Translations under genes and position numbers: made by a program
Assembly (NCBI GenBank): GCA_001566295.1
Contig: KQ964246.1
Coordinates: 124,001 to 188,000 of the forward strand
DNA: 64,000 nucleotides
Direction of reading: 5' to 3'
Source of the DNA: Microdochium bolleyi
Taxonomy: Eukaryota > Ascomycota > Sordariomycetes > Xylariales > Microdochiaceae
The notes under the pieces: generated by a model
Database searches by the model: none
Seen by the model: only the letters and a program-made list of their open reading frames with translations
What the model was told of the DNA's origin: nothing
Shown: one piece after another, positions 20,124 through 32,584 of the stretch
Layout of the letters: the number at the start of each line of letters is the position of its first letter
How positions within the stretch are numbered: the stretch's first letter is position 1

Positions 20124-21208
20124 AAGTTACTCGGCTGCTATTTGATCTTTTCAGGTAGCTCATTAGACTACAGGATATTTACGGAACAAGATTTCTCATG
20201 AGAATTGCATTGCCTTCCAAGCCATTGCCCTAGCAGCTGTGATGCCTGGTTTTTTCTATCTCTCCGCTCGTTCGTGTCTTTAAGGGCGTGTATTTGTTGC
20301 ATATCATGGGCGTTTCCTCCTCGAACAATTTACTTGCGTCGCGTTCGAACCATAACCTGAGGTGCGTGGGCACTTGTGGTCTATTCGAAGAGTGTAGTTG
20401 TGATCATGCAAACTATGCAACTCGAGTAAGGTACCGGTTATTGCAGTGGCCAGCAATAAGCTCTCTTATAGGTGGGCTCCAAATTGTCACAATAATGCTA
20501 TTGATGGCTGAGACAGCTGCGAGCATTGTTGATGGTGGGCAATCGACCAGCAGATAATATCGTGAAGAAATCTACTCAAGAAAGCGGCCATTGAAAGTAA
20601 CTGTCATGGATTTATCACTTGGAGTATTCTCTACTAGTAATACTGCATAAAAGTTCTTTCGAAGGACCGCAACCGGCCTGGCGCCGCACCGTTCGATGAT
20701 GCCCTCGCAAACGACTACCGTGCTCGCGCAAGGGTGATTCGCTTCTCGGAAATGGTCCACACCAAGTGCTTTGCTGTTGTGCACGACATCTTGTTGTTCT
20801 TGTGGTACATATGGGTCAACTTCACGCGCACTACAGAATCTCAAGGACTGCCAAACATTCGACTCAATGTACTCGGTATTGCTCTAGCTGCTGACCCAAG
20901 GACAGGCCATGTTCAAGTTATCCTGATTATGGCGCGATGACTGTCATCTTTGAAGGGTACATCTGCTCTTTGGTGCCGAATCACACTACATTCAACAACA
21001 GTGACTCGCGCGGCCACGACAGATGATGGGACAGTTTCTATTGAGACTATCACCGGTTTATATGCTGTTACCACGCAGCGCCAGACCAAATCCGCGCGCT
21101 CGTACGTCTGGCTTCACCAAGTATAATAAAGGAATGTGACCAGGTCTCCACCACTACCCCGTATAATTTGTCCATTGAAAGCTGCTAGCGACTTGAGCGT
21201 ATAACAAT
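20124..21208. other. Intergenic region between convergent genes
   Basis: About 1.1 kb of relatively AT-rich DNA between the 3' ends of the protease gene and the first cysteine-rich secreted protein gene. No credible gene or repeat was seen. Confidence 0.4.
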
Positions 21209-21573
21209 CTACTGCTTGTAGCAAGGGGTGCGGAATTGAGCGTTCCAGCCGCTGACGGTGGCGTACTTGCCATCAGCGGCGCAGGCGGTGCCGACCTCAA
21301 GAGGGTTGTTGGGGTTGGTCGCACCATCGGCGCGGTGGGCGTTGGTGCACCAGCGCTGGCAGTCGAGGTCACCGATGGCGGGATCCTGACGGACAAGAAT
21401 TAGCCAAATGAGCATCCAAATGTGACTTTACCTTGTCTTGTCTTCGAGGGGTTTCTTACAGAGTAAACGCAGCAGTGCGAACCATCGTTGAAGAGGCACT
21501 GGCAGAATTGGGCAGCCTGGGCGGTGATGGCGCTGGCGACCAGGAGAGTGGCGAGGGAGAGGATGCGGACCAT
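21209..21573 (-). CDS. Small secreted eight-cysteine protein, paralog 1
   Basis: Two minus-strand exons, 21460-21573 and 21209-21385, joined by a phase-0 intron (gtaagaaacc..gtcag), encode 96 aa. The signal peptide is clear: MVRILSLATLLVASAITAQA, then AQFCQCLFNDGSHCCVY. Eight cysteines follow in the pattern CxC..CC..C..C..C..C. The second exon ends with YATVSGWNAQFRTPCYKQ. The two plus-strand genes at 23253 and 24899 share the signal peptide start (MVR), the C-Q-C-L-x-x-D-G-S-H-C-C-V block, the intron position directly after it and the VSxWNAxxR..C tail. This copy has a longer cysteine loop in exon 2. I infer an apoplastic disulfide-stabilised protein, possibly an effector or antimicrobial; no named family is recognised. 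Confidence 0.85.
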
Positions 21574-23252
21574 TTTGGCGGTTTTGAGAAGTATGAAGTA
21601 GTGGAAGGTATTGTGTGAGTGATGTGGATTGAAGATTGGAGTCTTGATGCTGTATAGAGAGGAATCTCAATCCAGAAGCTGGGTGTTGCCCTGATACTTA
21701 TATGTCCAGTACGGCAACATGAGCATCAATCGTCTACTCACTTCCATCCAGACTGTTGACCGCGCGGTCGTGCACGTATCGGAGCACCTGGCCCAGTGAG
21801 ACGTCTTCCCAGGTCGCAAATACAGGTCAAACCACGTGCCGCAGGGCGACATCCAGATACGTCGTCTGGTGGCGTCGAGTGAACTGACTCACGGGAATTC
21901 GGCGTCGCAAGCCCCCCCCTGCGAGACCGAATCAGTAAACTGCTCTTTCAAATCACGATCGGCATGGCGGCGCAAAAGCAGAGAGGCCGTATGTAAACGA
22001 CCCCGACGTATGCTTACGCGTCGCTACGAGCCCGTTAGAACCATGGACGTCGTCCGATGAGGCCAAAATGTCCGTCCAAGCGAGCCCGCGAGGTAGGGCT
22101 GAGGGGTTGGGTCAGAGCGGCCGGTGAGACGGAGGTCTCCAAGAAAAAGCAGGGACGCATCACGTCTGAACAGGGTCTACTGCGGCTCCATTATTAGTAT
22201 GAACCTTATCGCTTCCCCATACAAGACGATTGGACGAAGATCTTACCGCTCTCGGCGAAACTCACGTTGACAGGTTGACAGCCCGCGCACAGATACGAAG
22301 GGAGAGCCGCATCTTCCAAAGTACACACACCACAGAAGCCCGCACTATCAACGACCATATCATGACTTGGCAAGGGCATTGACTCGGTTTTGAGTTTTTA
22401 CAGTCGTCAATCCGCTTGGGCTCGTGCATACGTCTGTGGATCTACGTGCTTGTTACCTGTTGATTAAGAGTGGCCGGACGGGTGTTCGACCCAGTAGTGC
22501 CCGGTTCGCGCTAGGTGATGCAGTGGCATCGGCCCCGTCCCGCCTCCTCTGGTCAAGGGGCAACGGTGTGTGTCTGTGAGGTCCGCGGGTATCTATGGGT
22601 GTCTGGAACTGCGTAACGTTCCTTATCAGCTACCTCGCAGGGCTTGCCAGCATCACGCTGTAGAAGACATTTCGGGACAGCAGCCGGCTGTCGGTGTGTG
22701 ACTTGAGTAACATATGCGCTATTACTGATCGTATATGTGGGCAAAAGACGTTACAGTAGAGTTTGTTTTCAACGGCGCGACGGGGTGAACAGGGAATCTC
22801 TTAGTCCGCACTCGTGGAGCAATGAACCCTGCCAAGCAATCCCCCCCCCGGTCGAACAATGAAAACAAGAGGCGCCATGAAACGGGTAACTCGGTCGCTG
22901 ATCTGTGCCGCGTTTGATCTACTTGGACTTCGGTTGAACGGTGTGGTGTCCAGGTGAACGTGGTGACGTGTCTGGCATCGTGGCCACAGCGGTACAAGCC
23001 GTTTGGTTTTTTGCGCCTCGTAAATAGAGTTGGCGCTGCGAGTTGTCTTCCATTTTCGCTAAGTGTAAGAACCCGTTGGTGATAGAATAACAGCAGTTTG
23101 TCGTCTGTACAAAGCTGCGGCAACCCCCTTCCAACCCGAAGTCTTTACATGGCAGGTTCATTCCTCTCGCAGACAAATCAGCTCAGTATTCACCAATCAT
23201 TCCAATCTCTTATTCCTCCTTAACTCCCACGTCAACCACGAACCACGATACA
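21574..23252. other. Divergent intergenic region between secreted-protein paralogs 1 and 2
   Basis: About 1.7 kb containing both promoters. A CCAAT sequence lies about 65 bp upstream of the ATG at 23253. A CCCCCCCC run occurs near 22840. No gene, tRNA or long repeat was found. Confidence 0.4.
21697..21704 (-). promoter_or_regulatory. TATA-like box of paralog 1
   Basis: Minus-strand CATATAAG lies about 125-130 bp upstream of the ATG at 21573, a spacing close to that of the TATA box of paralog 3. Confidence 0.45.
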
Positions 23253-23578
23253 ATGGTCCGTCTCGCCGTCTTCGCGATCATCTTCGCCGCCGTCACCAGC
23301 GTCGCTGCTGACGGGTGGTGCCAATGCCTTTACGCGGATGGCTCCCACTGCTGCGTTCGCGTAAGTATATCATAGCCCGGGCAAAACTAAATGGGATACA
23401 CCAGCTATCAAGCCTAACAATGTACTAGCAATACGGCATCAACAAGATCTGCCAGCAGCTGTGCCTTGACGCCGGGAACAGCGACCACAAGTGCAACGCT
23501 GGTGGAAAGTGGGCGGACGTTAGCTCGTGGAACGCAGAGTTCCGCCGCTCCTGCACCGACTGGGACATTCAGAAATGA
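23253..23578 (+). CDS. Small secreted eight-cysteine protein, paralog 2
   Basis: Exons 23253-23360 and 23429-23578 with a phase-0 intron (gtaagtatat..gtactag) give 85 aa. The signal peptide is MVRLAVFAIIFAAVTSVAA; the mature part begins DGWCQCLYADGSHCCVR. Exon 2 carries ICQQLC, CNAGGKWADVSSWNAEF and a final Cys in RSC. Cysteine number and spacing match paralogs 1 and 3, and the intron sits at the same codon. It is closest to paralog 3 in the CNAGGKW..VS.WNA block. Likely secreted and disulfide-bonded; the function is unknown. Confidence 0.88.
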
Positions 23579-24898
23579 GGATGCGCCAATAGTGGTTTCA
23601 AGGGCTTGCAAAGAATAGCAGTAGATTAGATATCAGCTGGGTTGTCGCCTTGCTCGATACTGAGATCAGCAGTCCTTTCCAATAGACCTCACACATACAT
23701 CGCGGCTCACGTATAACATTGTAATCATGCCCCCAATTGCCACCCTTGAAGCCCCGGTATATTCATTGCAATGATCTGACCATCGTGTCCCTCAGCTGTC
23801 CACTGCCCTTCAGTCAACGTCGACTTAGCCGACTCCCAGGTACGATTGTGGCGATCATGCGAGCAGGCTGCATTGTGACCTGCCTCGCTTCTCCCGTAAG
23901 CGAATAATAAGGTTACCGTCTCGTAGCGGTGAGTACCGCTCCGGCAGTCGTGGGTGGTGGCTTTTTGCTCGGTCAGAGGATTCGTCACTGCCTCAGTACG
24001 CAAGTCCCCATCTTCCCCGGAACGACATCGTCCGTGTGTAGTCGATGCCCCGGTGTCAAGCGGCACAGAGGCGGCACGCTGATATGGTTTATGCGGAGGC
24101 GCTAGTGCCGTGTATAGTACATGGCGCATGATTATTCTTCAGGCTGGTGACGATGCCTCCCGCAGCGTGGATTATGCCAGCGACTCGTGTCCCTGATAAT
24201 TTCGATGACTGGTTATACGAGGGTTTTAGTTCATATCTTTCTCCGATCTAGTTGACTCAAGACCCTGTTCTACTACCAGGTTACAATGCACTTGTTGCGG
24301 GCTTGGGTAGATGCGCTACTTGACTCGGCACAAAGCTTGAAATATGTCGCGACTCGCAACTGACGCGATAAGTCCCGCTCGGCCTAGATGGGGTAACAAC
24401 AGGGGTCGACGTCAGCCTTGTCAGGCTGTAGGTATCTACCGGCAACTCGGCACTTCGAAACGCTCGGAGTGACCAGGCCAATCTAGCCTGCTTTGGCCCG
24501 TCGCGCATGTCGGGTGTGCCCGCCCGCTTCGCTAGTCCACAAACCTTCCAGGCTCGTACGAACATGACTACTTCCGCGGAGTGCATGGCCTCGTATTATT
24601 GCTTCGACGAAGATCCTTCCTGAGAGAACACAAGCGTATTCTCGCAGAGCACGTGGGCCCGGTCACAGGATTCCGTGTAACTTGTGCTGATCCCAATGGA
24701 GAGAGTGCTTCGTGAAGTCGCGCAAATTCTGTTAATGACTCGTCTCTCAAGTCATCTCTCAGTCTGCTGGACTCTATAAAGATGGGCCCTTCTCTCGCCG
24801 TTCTGCTGGAGCCTTGAAAGATCAACACTACTACCACATCTTACACTACACAACCCCACAATCCAGTCCAGCTACATCGTACTCACACAAACAACAAA
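23579..24898. other. Intergenic region between paralogs 2 and 3
   Basis: About 1.3 kb with no supported gene. The final 130 bp are the promoter and leader of paralog 3; the leader is rich in CACTACA/CAACA-type sequence, typical of fungal 5' UTRs. Confidence 0.4.
24775..24780 (+). promoter_or_regulatory. TATA box of paralog 3
   Basis: TATAAA located 119 bp upstream of the ATG at 24899, followed by a C/A-rich leader. Confidence 0.55.
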
Positions 24899-25218
24899 AT
24901 GGTCCGCCTCCTCACCATTGCTACCGTGCTCTTTGCTGGCGCAAGTAGCGTTGCTGCTTCGTACTGCCAGTGCCTTTACCCGGATGGCAGCCACTGCTGC
25001 GTCATTGTAAGTCGTCATGCATCACTTCTCACTCAAGCTTTGACTTAGCCATTATGGTGTTTTAGGAGAACGATGTCAATGACTGCACCAGAATGTGCAC
25101 AAGGGCGTCCCCGGACCCTACCACCGCTTCGCAGTGCAACGCCGGTGGAAAGTGGTCGGAAGTGAGCGCGTGGAATGCCCAGTCCCGCCACCAGTGCAGC
25201 CCGCCCTTCATCTACTAG
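24899..25218 (+). CDS. Small secreted eight-cysteine protein, paralog 3
   Basis: Exons 24899-25006 and 25066-25218 (phase-0 intron, gtaagtcg..gttttag) encode 86 aa. The signal peptide MVRLLTIATVLFAGASSVAA precedes SYCQCLYPDGSHCCVI. Exon 2 has DCTRMCTR, QCNAGGKWSEVSAWNAQ and a terminal HQCSPPFIY. All eight cysteines align with the other two copies. The context ACAAAATGG around the start is good. The spacing between cysteines 6 and 7 differs between copies, which suggests a variable surface loop. Role unknown; the size, signal peptide and cysteine content are those of a candidate effector. Confidence 0.88.
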
Positions 25219-28200
25219 ATTCCGCAAATTCATTTACGCCACCGACGGAGGCATTTCTCGTGGGTATCTCCACCAGAGGAAGAGCCGCGGGATCAGTCAG
25301 GCGTGGAAGTACGACATGGGATAATGGGATACCGCGTAGTTGGTTGATCAAGCATTTGGGACTTGTTGAGAGCATGTCAGTGGCCTCTCAGGATATGCTA
25401 TTCATGTTGTTATTTTCCTTCTTTGGAGGCTACTGCGAGCTCCTCACTATAGCCATGACATTGGCTCAGATTAGAAATGAAGGAATTGAGATTTCCACTG
25501 GTACCTCCACCGCCTGTATTGAGCTCTGCGACGTGATTGTCGTGCCCCGGCACTAGTGCTCTAGATGGCAAGGAGACATGACCCTCGCTATCGCTATTCA
25601 CCTGATCGCGCTGCGTTCGTATGCTGTCTGCACGTAGTCGGTCAGAGCTGCCTAAAAACCTGTTAAGGCGTGATATTGTGAGTGGACTGCGTAGACAGAG
25701 ACCTCGACAGGACTAGGAGCTCGTTCCTGTTGACATGATCGTCCTGCAGTGATTGAATTCCAGCGATGATATGTTACACGTTGAGCCGAATACTGTCGTC
25801 TGCATGCACAATCTGGGCAGTGTTCATGTGGCTGGTGCTCGAAAGGGAGCTGTGGAAGGTTAGGCATGGGTGGGTACCAGACGATGTAGCAGACACTGAA
25901 CTGACATGTTGAGCATGCCAAGCGCGAGGCGCAGGTCCTGCTTGTGCGTTGCGAGTCGGCTCTGAATTGTGGCCGTCTCATCCTCACCAGCCAGGAACCA
26001 CTGCACCGTCCGCCGAAGACCTCGGCCAGAGAAGCATCCCGCTAGACTCGACGTGTCAGCCACGGCGAGCTCGTATATATTAGTAATAGTTCAGGGACTG
26101 CCGAGTTTGTAAACGTGTTGCTGTGTATAATATGGGCAAAAGTAAAAAAGACGATGTCGATGGACTTGAGCTTGGCCCGCGTCGTCTCGAACCCGTCTTG
26201 ACGTCGAGGATGGCCTTTGTGATATTCAGGATCGTCGAGTCGGCACCGCTTGGCAACGCCCAGCGCAGATTGAGCAATCTCCATGGCGAGCGGGAAAGGT
26301 TGGCGCGTAGCAATGAGGGAAGAAGCACCAGCTAGCATTAAAAAGTCAATATTACTCAAATCTGGCGTGAATCCGCTGAAAATGTGCTCGTCGAAATATG
26401 CAAGAAAAGATACAACAGGGGAGAGCCGCTTTCAAGAGCATGCGCCTGATTGTTGGTCCGCTATTAACTACGGTCTCTTTCCACGTTACGCGGAAGAGAT
26501 ATCCACAGGATCTAGTGATATCATACTTCATGCAAATATATAACCATGACGCCGAGTTTGTCGACGAGCCAGCATCAAAGTTAGCATCCGTACGCGCTAA
26601 AACAGAATTCCCAATTATTAGAACAAGGTCTCCTATATAGCACCGCATGTGGAATAAAGAAGAGTGACAATGGGATTGCGCTCGAGGGTTGTACTCTAGG
26701 TTGCGAAAATTCGACTTGAAGTATACCCCTGCTAAAAACGACAACTACATTCACATAGTGGATTCTCACGCGTGTGCTATTGAATCCGGCACCGCAAACC
26801 GGCAGAGGAATTCAACGCCGTCAACATAGACATGTACGCCTGGAAGTCCGGCTGGTGGACTGAGCACGACGGCACTCCGATCATCGCCGTGCCACGTCGA
26901 GACCATGAAGATCGCAGCTCATCAGGTCTGCCTGGCTCGAAATCAAGTACCACGATACATCAGCGTCTCGTATAATAGCCACTGGCACCTCACCTCCATT
27001 ACTGGCCTTCGCATCTCGCGAGGCAGGACTTCGATTCCAAGGGCGTGCGGGACGGTCGCTAAGGTACTTTGAATTGCAAGAACTGTCGTAGAGATGGATG
27101 CATCTCGCATGACCAAGTTCTCCATCTGCTCCTCGGACGACCAAAGTACGCTCCTGAACGCTTCTCAATCCGCCATGACATGTTCATTTCTTCATTTTGG
27201 AGGCAAAGACCTGTTGCATTGGCAGTTCCATCTTCGGGGCCCGTCTCACCCGCCTATGTCATGTAAAGTAAGCCTACATGGAGGTGGAACAGATCATGAT
27301 GAATGCTCGCTCGCGGAGGGAGAACGAATTGTGGTCAGGAAGAACCCATGTTTAGCCATTTCGAACTACGAAGGCTCATCCGAGGCGTAGGTAATATTGA
27401 TATCCCAGGCATTGGACGAATTTTGTGGATGGGCCGAACCGCCTTCCGTCTATGTAGCGTGCAGCAGCGTTGCCCCTTGCACGATCAAGGACTGCTGGTG
27501 CTAAGAGGACAATGGAAATTGAAGTCCTTGCTTCTGACCCTTCCATTAGCCTGTGTGGTATCTCCGAAAGGAAAAGTGCCAGCCTTGCTAAGTGATCGTC
27601 ATTGTCGTGAAGGGCCCAAGCAGCTAGAGGTGACGCTTGGAAGTGCCAACCATCAGCCACCGCGCTTAGTGCAAACTCTCCTCCCTTGCAAGGACCCTAA
27701 CAAGTGCATCATTTCTGTGTGTGGTTTGGAGCTTCCCTCGAACGAGGTCAAGCGGCGGCAGATGCACTGACTCGTAGCGGGCCCGCCCCCAGACCGGACA
27801 ACTTGTAGTATGGCGATCAGTGCCAGCCTTGTTCTGGTGCATGGCTTGGCGTCTGGTTCTATCAAATGTGTTCTTGGCTGTGGATGTCTTCTCTGCACCA
27901 ACGAACAATCCAGCTATTGCAACGGGGTACTCCGTATGGAGCAACATGCGCCTTTGCAACCATTTCCCTGGGTCGATCTGATCGGCGGAGCGAGCTCGCA
28001 TCCCACTTCCGTTACCGCGGCACGTCCGTGTCCCCGATGAGGAGTTCAGAACCGTGCACATCTTGTGCCTAGCTCAGACCAGCGGCATCGCAGCTGACAA
28101 TGCCCAGCGCTGGAGAAGACACCAATTGCTTCAACCGAACGACACGACCCCTGACACGAGTAATGACTTGCGACTACGCTGGTTCTCGGGCCTTCTGGAG

Positions 28201-28569
28201 GAGATCCGTCGCACGCGGCGCGGGAATACTCTCCTGTCGATCATTCTAAGGCAAACAGTAAATAAAGGACGTCCCGTCTTGTTTTTCTGTCCAGTTTAGA
28301 GGTCGACCGTGCTTCTTTCCTCCTTGCGATTCTGCGGACCCCGCTCACCAGATAGAGTTTCGTGCGTGACCCCGGAAAGAGGCATCCTCCCAGCACGCCT
28401 AGCTCGAAGCCACTGACGGCTGGCCCCTCTGACCTCATCACTGGGTCTCCATCCACGGCTCTGGCGACTGCGGCGGCTTCTCGCGGCCCGACTACGAGCG
28501 CTTCCAGGACTAGATGCGACCACAGCCACAGTCACCGTCGAGTGTTCCGCATAGCGCAATAACATCACC
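25219..28569. other. Gene-poor region
   Basis: About 3.35 kb, lower in GC than the flanks especially near 26050-26800. Many short frames exist on both strands, but none has a domain-like product, clear start or splice pattern. It may be old degraded repeat DNA; no terminal inverted repeats, LTRs or transposase motifs were identified. Confidence 0.4.
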
Positions 28570-30291
28570 ATGGCAGAAGTGACGGAGTCGAAGCAGGCCG
28601 TCTCGTGGGCCGTCCTCTTCGCCACGCTGGCCCCGGCGACCGTGTGCTTCGCCATGCGCATGCAGAGCCGGCATCTGACCAAGGTCCGCCTGTGGTGGGA
28701 CGACTACATGGCGATAGCGGGATTCGTGAGTCGAGACACAGCTCTGTCCGGCACTGTCGGCTCATACCGACACTGACGCCTCTTACAGTTTTGTTCACTC
28801 GCCTGGCTCATTCTGGTCCCGATCTGTAAGCTCAAGATAACCACCGCGCTCCAATGATCCGAGAGAGAGCAAAGGCTGATGCTCATCTCCAGGGATACAC
28901 TACGGCCTGGGACTACACATCACAGAGGTCAACGGCTACACAGTGAACGAGCTACTCTTCGCCAACAAACTGATCCTCTACATCGCCGAATTCTTCTACG
29001 CCTTCTCTCTGTACTTCGCCAAGACCTCCATCCTGTGCTTCTACTGGCGCGTCTTCGGCGTGTCGCGGAGCATCAAGCTCGCCATCAAGATCCTGCTCGG
29101 TTGCGCATTGATCTGGATCATCATCAGGGTATGTTGCTGAGCCGTTACTTGATTGGATGATGGATGAGGCCTTGCTCTGACTCGTCCCGCAGACGTTCCT
29201 AGGGATCTTCCACTGCATTCCCGTCCAGGCATACTGGGACTCTTCCGCCGGCGGGTTTTGCGCAGTCGAGGACACGAAGTTCTTCTTCGGCAGCATCCTG
29301 GTCCACGTGCTTATGGACGTCGCTATTATCTTGCTGCCAATCATCCCGATCAAGCACTTGTCCCTGCCTACTCGCCAGAAGGTCGCCATTGCTGTCGTCT
29401 TTATGTTTGGGTTCTTGTAGGGCATCCCCGTGCTGGCTATAGACAGCGAGCACTGCGCAGGACACATTGGACTATCCGCTGACTTGGATTATGTTGCAGC
29501 ATTTGCTTCGCCGGTATTATGATTATCTTTGAGTCCACGAGGTTCGACGCCACCTCGATCGACCTGACATGGAACATCGAGCCCATAGTCACATGGGCGA
29601 CGGTGGAAGTGAACATGGTCGTTGTGTCTAGTGAGTACAGCATTTCCCACGCGCCAGCGCACAGCATGTGCTTCCATCACCTTCCATCCGAGCCAAACAA
29701 GACAGAGGCCATGAACAATAGCTGACCTTCGCCAAAGCCTCACTCCCAACCCTCCGACCATGCCTCCTGTGGATCATCGGCCACTCGCCGCGCGGCACAT
29801 CTGCCTCCGATCCCTCCACCGGCGTCGACGGCGGCAACAAGTACAACAATGCCGCTGCCCGTTCCCGGTCACAGCATACCAAGCACGGCATCATGCTCTC
29901 ATCTACCGGCGGCGCCAGCGTCCATCACCACACTAGCACCGGCAACAAGCGGAGGAAGGGTAGCATCGTGGGTCTGGGCACACACCGCGGCGGCGAGTTC
30001 GAGGATGGCGACTCGACGCACCAGCTCGCCGAGAGTGTGCGCGGTGGCAACAACAGCAGCGGTGAATTCGAGGCGCACGTGCTCGACCGGCGGGACAACG
30101 AGTTCCGGACTGTCATCAACGCCTCCCGCGGTCCGGCTGCTGGGGATGATGGGGAAGACGGGGGCCTGATAAGGCCCCCAGCGTTCGTCCGCAAGGCCAG
30201 CGAGGCCCGCCCACCTGGGCCCGGGCCGATTGAGGGGATCGTGGTGCAGAGCGAGACTTCAGTCAGGATTGAGGAGCGGAGGAGGAACTAG
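28570..30291 (+). CDS. PTH11-type rhodopsin-domain integral membrane protein
   Basis: Six exons: 28570-28725, 28789-28825, 28893-29128, 29193-29416, 29500-29630 and 29738-30291, totalling 446 codons (445 aa), with consistent phases. It follows the fungal 'rhodopsin domain' family: RLWWDDYMAIAGF after the first helix, GYTVNELLFANKLILYIAEF, FAKTSILCFYWRVFG, FLGIFHCIPVQAYWD with conserved Cys/Trp, LMDVAIILLPI, and TWATVEVNMVVVS followed by LPTLRPCL. Seven TM helices are expected in the first 270 residues. A polar, basic cytosolic tail of about 170 residues follows. No CFEM domain precedes the helices. Relatives such as Magnaporthe PTH11 sense surface cues during plant infection; many paralogs are uncharacterised. 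The exact ligand and role are unknown. Confidence 0.88.
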
Positions 30292-30770
30292 GTGTCCCAG
30301 TCGCTGTTGTATATTGCGCGAGGTTCTATATACTACGCTCGGGCACATTGTACAGGGTCTCTGATCCATAGAGGACTATCCTGAAACCAATTATGAGCGC
30401 GGCAGGGCTCACATCATCATCTTTGTGCAATACTCCCATAACAAGGGTCATGAACCACGTGAGATCTTAGTCATCCGGTCCTGTTCCGTTATAATGGCAA
30501 GAGAGCATGCGTGTATAATTCTCCCAATGCCGTTCTATGTTGTATCTATTGACGTGGACAGTGAACCTTTTATGATTACCTCGACGTGATCCCAACATGA
30601 CCAATAGTAGTCCCGTTTCTCCAAGATGAACACCATTGCTCTGTGAAGCTCGATCGCTGTCACATTCATCATCTCTCGTCCTGGCTTACCTAGCTCTCTT
30701 AATTCATCCGGATCCCCCCTCCTTTCCATAGAACTCTGCCAGATGGACCAACAAGGCACGCATCATCCCC
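30292..30770. other. Intergenic region between convergent genes
   Basis: About 480 bp between the 3' ends of the PTH11-like gene and the acetyltransferase-like gene. No gene is seen. Confidence 0.4.
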
Positions 30771-32584
30771 TTACACAAACCTCGCAAACCCGTCTCTGAT
30801 CCCTTGGCAGATCTCATCAACCAGCCTCCCCTCATCCTCAACGCCGCTCGTGACATCTGCGAGCGCACCAGCCTGCCAGACCACCGTTATCACGAGGATC
30901 CCTCCCTTGACACTGACCACGTCGAACACGATCGGCGCGGACGTCGGGTTCCGCGGCTGCGCGAACACGATCCAGTCCACGTCTACCTTCTCCGGCATCG
31001 CTTCTTCTCCTGCGCTCCCACGCCGTTGCGGAGGCGGTGCGAAGGCGAGCAGGTTGCTTACCTCGTACGAGCAGTCCCGCCGCTGGCCCATCTTCTTGGC
31101 CATCCACCCGCGCACGCTGGGCGCGTAGCGCAGCAGGCCGATCGGCTGGTCCGCGAGGCGCGCGCCGCAGAGCGCGAAGGAAGTTGTCATGGCGGCGGCG
31201 GCGGCCCACTCGGCGTCGCTCAGTGGCGACTTTCTGTCACTGTAGGACACAGCAGCAGCAGTAGAAGCAGTACCACCACCGCTGCGAGCATAGTACCCAT
31301 AGCACCCGTTGACATACAAGCCCATGGTCGTATTGGGGATGCCCAGCGTGGGCCGCATGTTGATGGCGGTTTGCGAGGCAAACCGGGTGATGGCCATGGC
31401 TCTGCTGCTACCGTCGTCTTGCGCGCTGCTGCCGCTGACCGAGAAGCTCTTTCTCCGCTGGACCTCCCTGGTGTGGCTCGGCAGCGCCGCGCTGAGTGCG
31501 TGTACGATAATCTGGTGCAGCACGGCCGTCAGCTTGGCGCCGTGCTCCCGCGAGGCACGCAGCGCGGCGGCGACCTGGTCCGCGGGGATCTCGATGAGCC
31601 GGAGCTGCGTCTCGTCTGTGGGCTTGGCCGCGGGGCCGATGGTCGACGCTCTCCGCTGCTTATGAAACGATGACGACGAGGAAGACGAGGTGCTCGAGGG
31701 CCTTGCTGGTGACGGCGGCGGCGACGGTGCGGCCTTGTTGTGGAACATCGGCGGTCCGATCCAAGTCCCCTGCTCGAGCGTGCTCGTGGATGCACGGATC
31801 CCGAGCAAGATCGCGAGCCATTGTGGCAGGCACACGGCGAAGAGTGGGCCAAGGAGATATCCCCATGAAATGGGCAGTCGCTTGGGCGTGTCGAATGGCT
31901 CGTCGAGTTTCGTCGATGCTGGGATTGTGACGAGTGGCGAAACGTCTGCTTTCGAGGCGTCGACACCGCGAAGTCCCTGCAGCAGATCCTGATGGAACGT
32001 GAGCCCGTTCATGCCGTCCCCGAGCATATGGGAGAACGCAAAAGCGATGAAGAGTCGCGCCGGCGATGTCTTCGATGTCCTCTCGGATAGTGGTAGAATG
32101 GTGACGCTCCAAGGCGGACTGTCAGCCGGGTGCGCATAGTCTGCCAGCGATGGGAGCAGTCTTTCGATCCTCGCTGTCTCGCTGGCCTCCCTTGCGATAT
32201 CGCGCCCATCCTGCACGATGGAGATATGCTTGGTCAGATCTATACTAGGGACATGCTCGTAAAAGGCCTTGTCCGTGTGCTTGTCCTTGACCACGACGCT
32301 CAGGAATGGATGCTTCTCCACGATCTGCCTCACCGCGCTGTAGTAGTGGCTCAGCGATAACAGCTTGCCATCGTCGCCAGCGTAGCCGTGGTCGAACGTG
32401 TAGATGGCGCCGATGACGACGTTGTTGTACCAGCCTAGATCCTCGCGACTGATTGTGCGCAGCTCGTTGGGGCCTTCAGTTAGGCGTTGAGGGGAAGTGT
32501 CCTCGTGTCAGCATTGGGCCAGCCCGCATTCTGTTGCTCAGCCGGTGGCAGGCTGGTGAAGCGCTTACTCGCATATCGCATCAT
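30771..32584 (-). CDS. Alcohol acetyltransferase-like (BAHD/condensation-fold) protein
   Basis: Main minus-strand exon 30771-32473 with a proposed tiny first exon 32569-32584 (16 nt, starting ATGATG), giving 572 aa. The tiny exon is inferred because the family's N-terminal block PNELRTISREDLGWYNNVVI is in frame only to 32473 and needs an upstream start; the donor is gtaagc and the acceptor gaag. The catalytic HxxxDG motif is FSHMLGDGMNG (His about 154). Other family marks are VEKHPFLSVVV and a late FDVVSVKGGILVITVVW. A Ser/Pro-rich insertion (about 255-285) and a hydrophobic stretch GYLLGPLFAVCLPQWLAILL interrupt the core. Yeast AATases acetylate fusel alcohols or sterols with acetyl-CoA; the substrate here is unknown. 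The first exon is the least certain part. Confidence 0.75.

Noticed and set aside
20337..20355. GCGTTCGAACC resembling a tRNA T-loop
   Set aside because: No flanking stem, acceptor or anticodon arm can be formed.
22480..22500. GGGTGTTCGACCC resembling a B box
   Set aside because: The T stem does not pair correctly and no tRNA fold is possible around it.
27303..28061. Overlapping 131-155 codon frames on both strands
   Set aside because: Products lack family-like motifs or a clear start; judged to be chance frames in gene-poor DNA.
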